Origin: Providencia heimbachae ATCC 35613
GTDB taxonomy: Bacteria > Pseudomonadota > Gammaproteobacteria > Enterobacterales > Enterobacteriaceae
NCBI RefSeq assembly: GCF_001655055.1
Contig: NZ_LXEW01000011.1
Coordinates: 62,001-126,000 of the forward strand
Direction of reading: 5' to 3'
DNA length: 64,000 bases
Shown here piece by piece: positions 63,669 to 64,000 of the stretch; position 1 is the first letter of the stretch, and every line of letters begins with the position of its first letter. The position numbers were made by a program, and so were the translations under genes. The notes under the pieces were generated by a model. It saw nothing but the letters and a program-made list of their open reading frames with translations. It was not told the origin of the DNA and searched no databases.

Positions 63669-64000
63669 CTCTTGGCTCCCTTGATTAAAATCACCGCTAC
63701 TCTATAAATATACTCTTCATAAACTACCTTATTACTAATTCAACTAACATCAGTATTTAGAACTATTGCTGATGCAAACAATTCAACAATTTCTCTTATT
63801 GATCACTATTTTGTTCAGTCAGAAGTTATTTTGCTTCCTTCTATCAGTGCTCTTCTTGCTCAAAAATAAGAAATTTACTGTTATTCACCGATCTCCCCCG
63901 TTTCCCAGAAAGGAACAGCCAAATTAAAAAATATTCTATTAAAATTCAATTAAATACAAAAAATCTTACTGAGTACTCAACAATCACAAAATCATTTAAG
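63669..64000. other. Intergenic region at the right edge
   Basis: About 330 AT-rich bases upstream of yfaY with no credible gene or clear signal. A gene may begin just beyond the window. Confidence 0.4.

Overview
The window looks like a chromosomal segment of an AT-rich enterobacterium of the Morganellaceae, most probably Providencia or a close relative. This is inferred from the low GC content, from E. coli-like gene blocks (yniA-yniB-hxpB-ydjM-tcyP, yhbW, uspF, yfaY) interleaved with accessory sugar-alcohol clusters, and from ERIC/IRU-type repeats. No rRNA, tRNA, CRISPR array, prophage or insertion sequence was seen. The first gene (sitB) is cut by the left edge.

Layout: 1-2400 is the end of a SitABCD-type Mn/Fe ABC transporter operon. 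2670-7460 holds yniA, yniB, hxpB, the SOS-controlled ydjM (with a LexA box) and the cystine carrier tcyP. 7600-12520 carries a frameshifted ykgJ, yhbW, a small exported protein, a candidate small RNA, a DUF1508 protein, an azlC/azlD amino-acid exporter pair split by a palindromic element, its divergent XRE-cupin regulator, and a YdcY-like protein. 12600-16317 is an operon of a permease and two M20 hydrolases, suggesting uptake and hydrolysis of an N-acyl or N-carbamoyl compound.

16900-40040 is dominated by polyol catabolism. dalT-dalK-dalD with divergent dalR uses D-arabinitol through D-xylulose to xylulose 5-phosphate. After a candidate ATPase/PIN-nuclease pair and a fluoride-riboswitch-controlled crcB comes a second, divergent cluster. 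Its minus arm is a zinc polyol dehydrogenase, an MFS carrier, DhaK-like and DhaL-like kinase subunits and a SorC regulator. Its plus arm is an RpiB-family isomerase and a transketolase, and a GolD/DthD-type SDR follows. Together these fit a tetritol (erythritol/threitol) route through erythrulose phosphate to erythrose 4-phosphate, which transketolase consumes. Two nearly identical 14-bp palindromes sit before the two divergent arms. fetAB (iron export) follows, then rbtR, rbtD and rbtK (ribitol to D-ribulose 5-phosphate) without an adjacent transporter.

40070-54000 holds an orphan lipoprotein, an AT-rich desert, an exported endonuclease/exonuclease/phosphatase-fold protein, a LacI-type regulator with perfect operators in front of an ascorbate-family PTS, two membrane proteins (DUF4239-like and SPFH/prohibitin), an Asp/Glu racemase with LysR regulator and a dicarboxylate/amino-acid symporter, and a MocR regulator divergent from an AhpD-like protein. 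54130-60030 is a Fur-box-preceded hydroxamate siderophore uptake operon (TonB receptor, fhuC, fhuD, double-length fhuB). 60050-63668 has a second methionine aminopeptidase coupled to a ParD-like protein, uspF, a small anchored protein and yfaY. The last 330 bases contain no recognisable gene.
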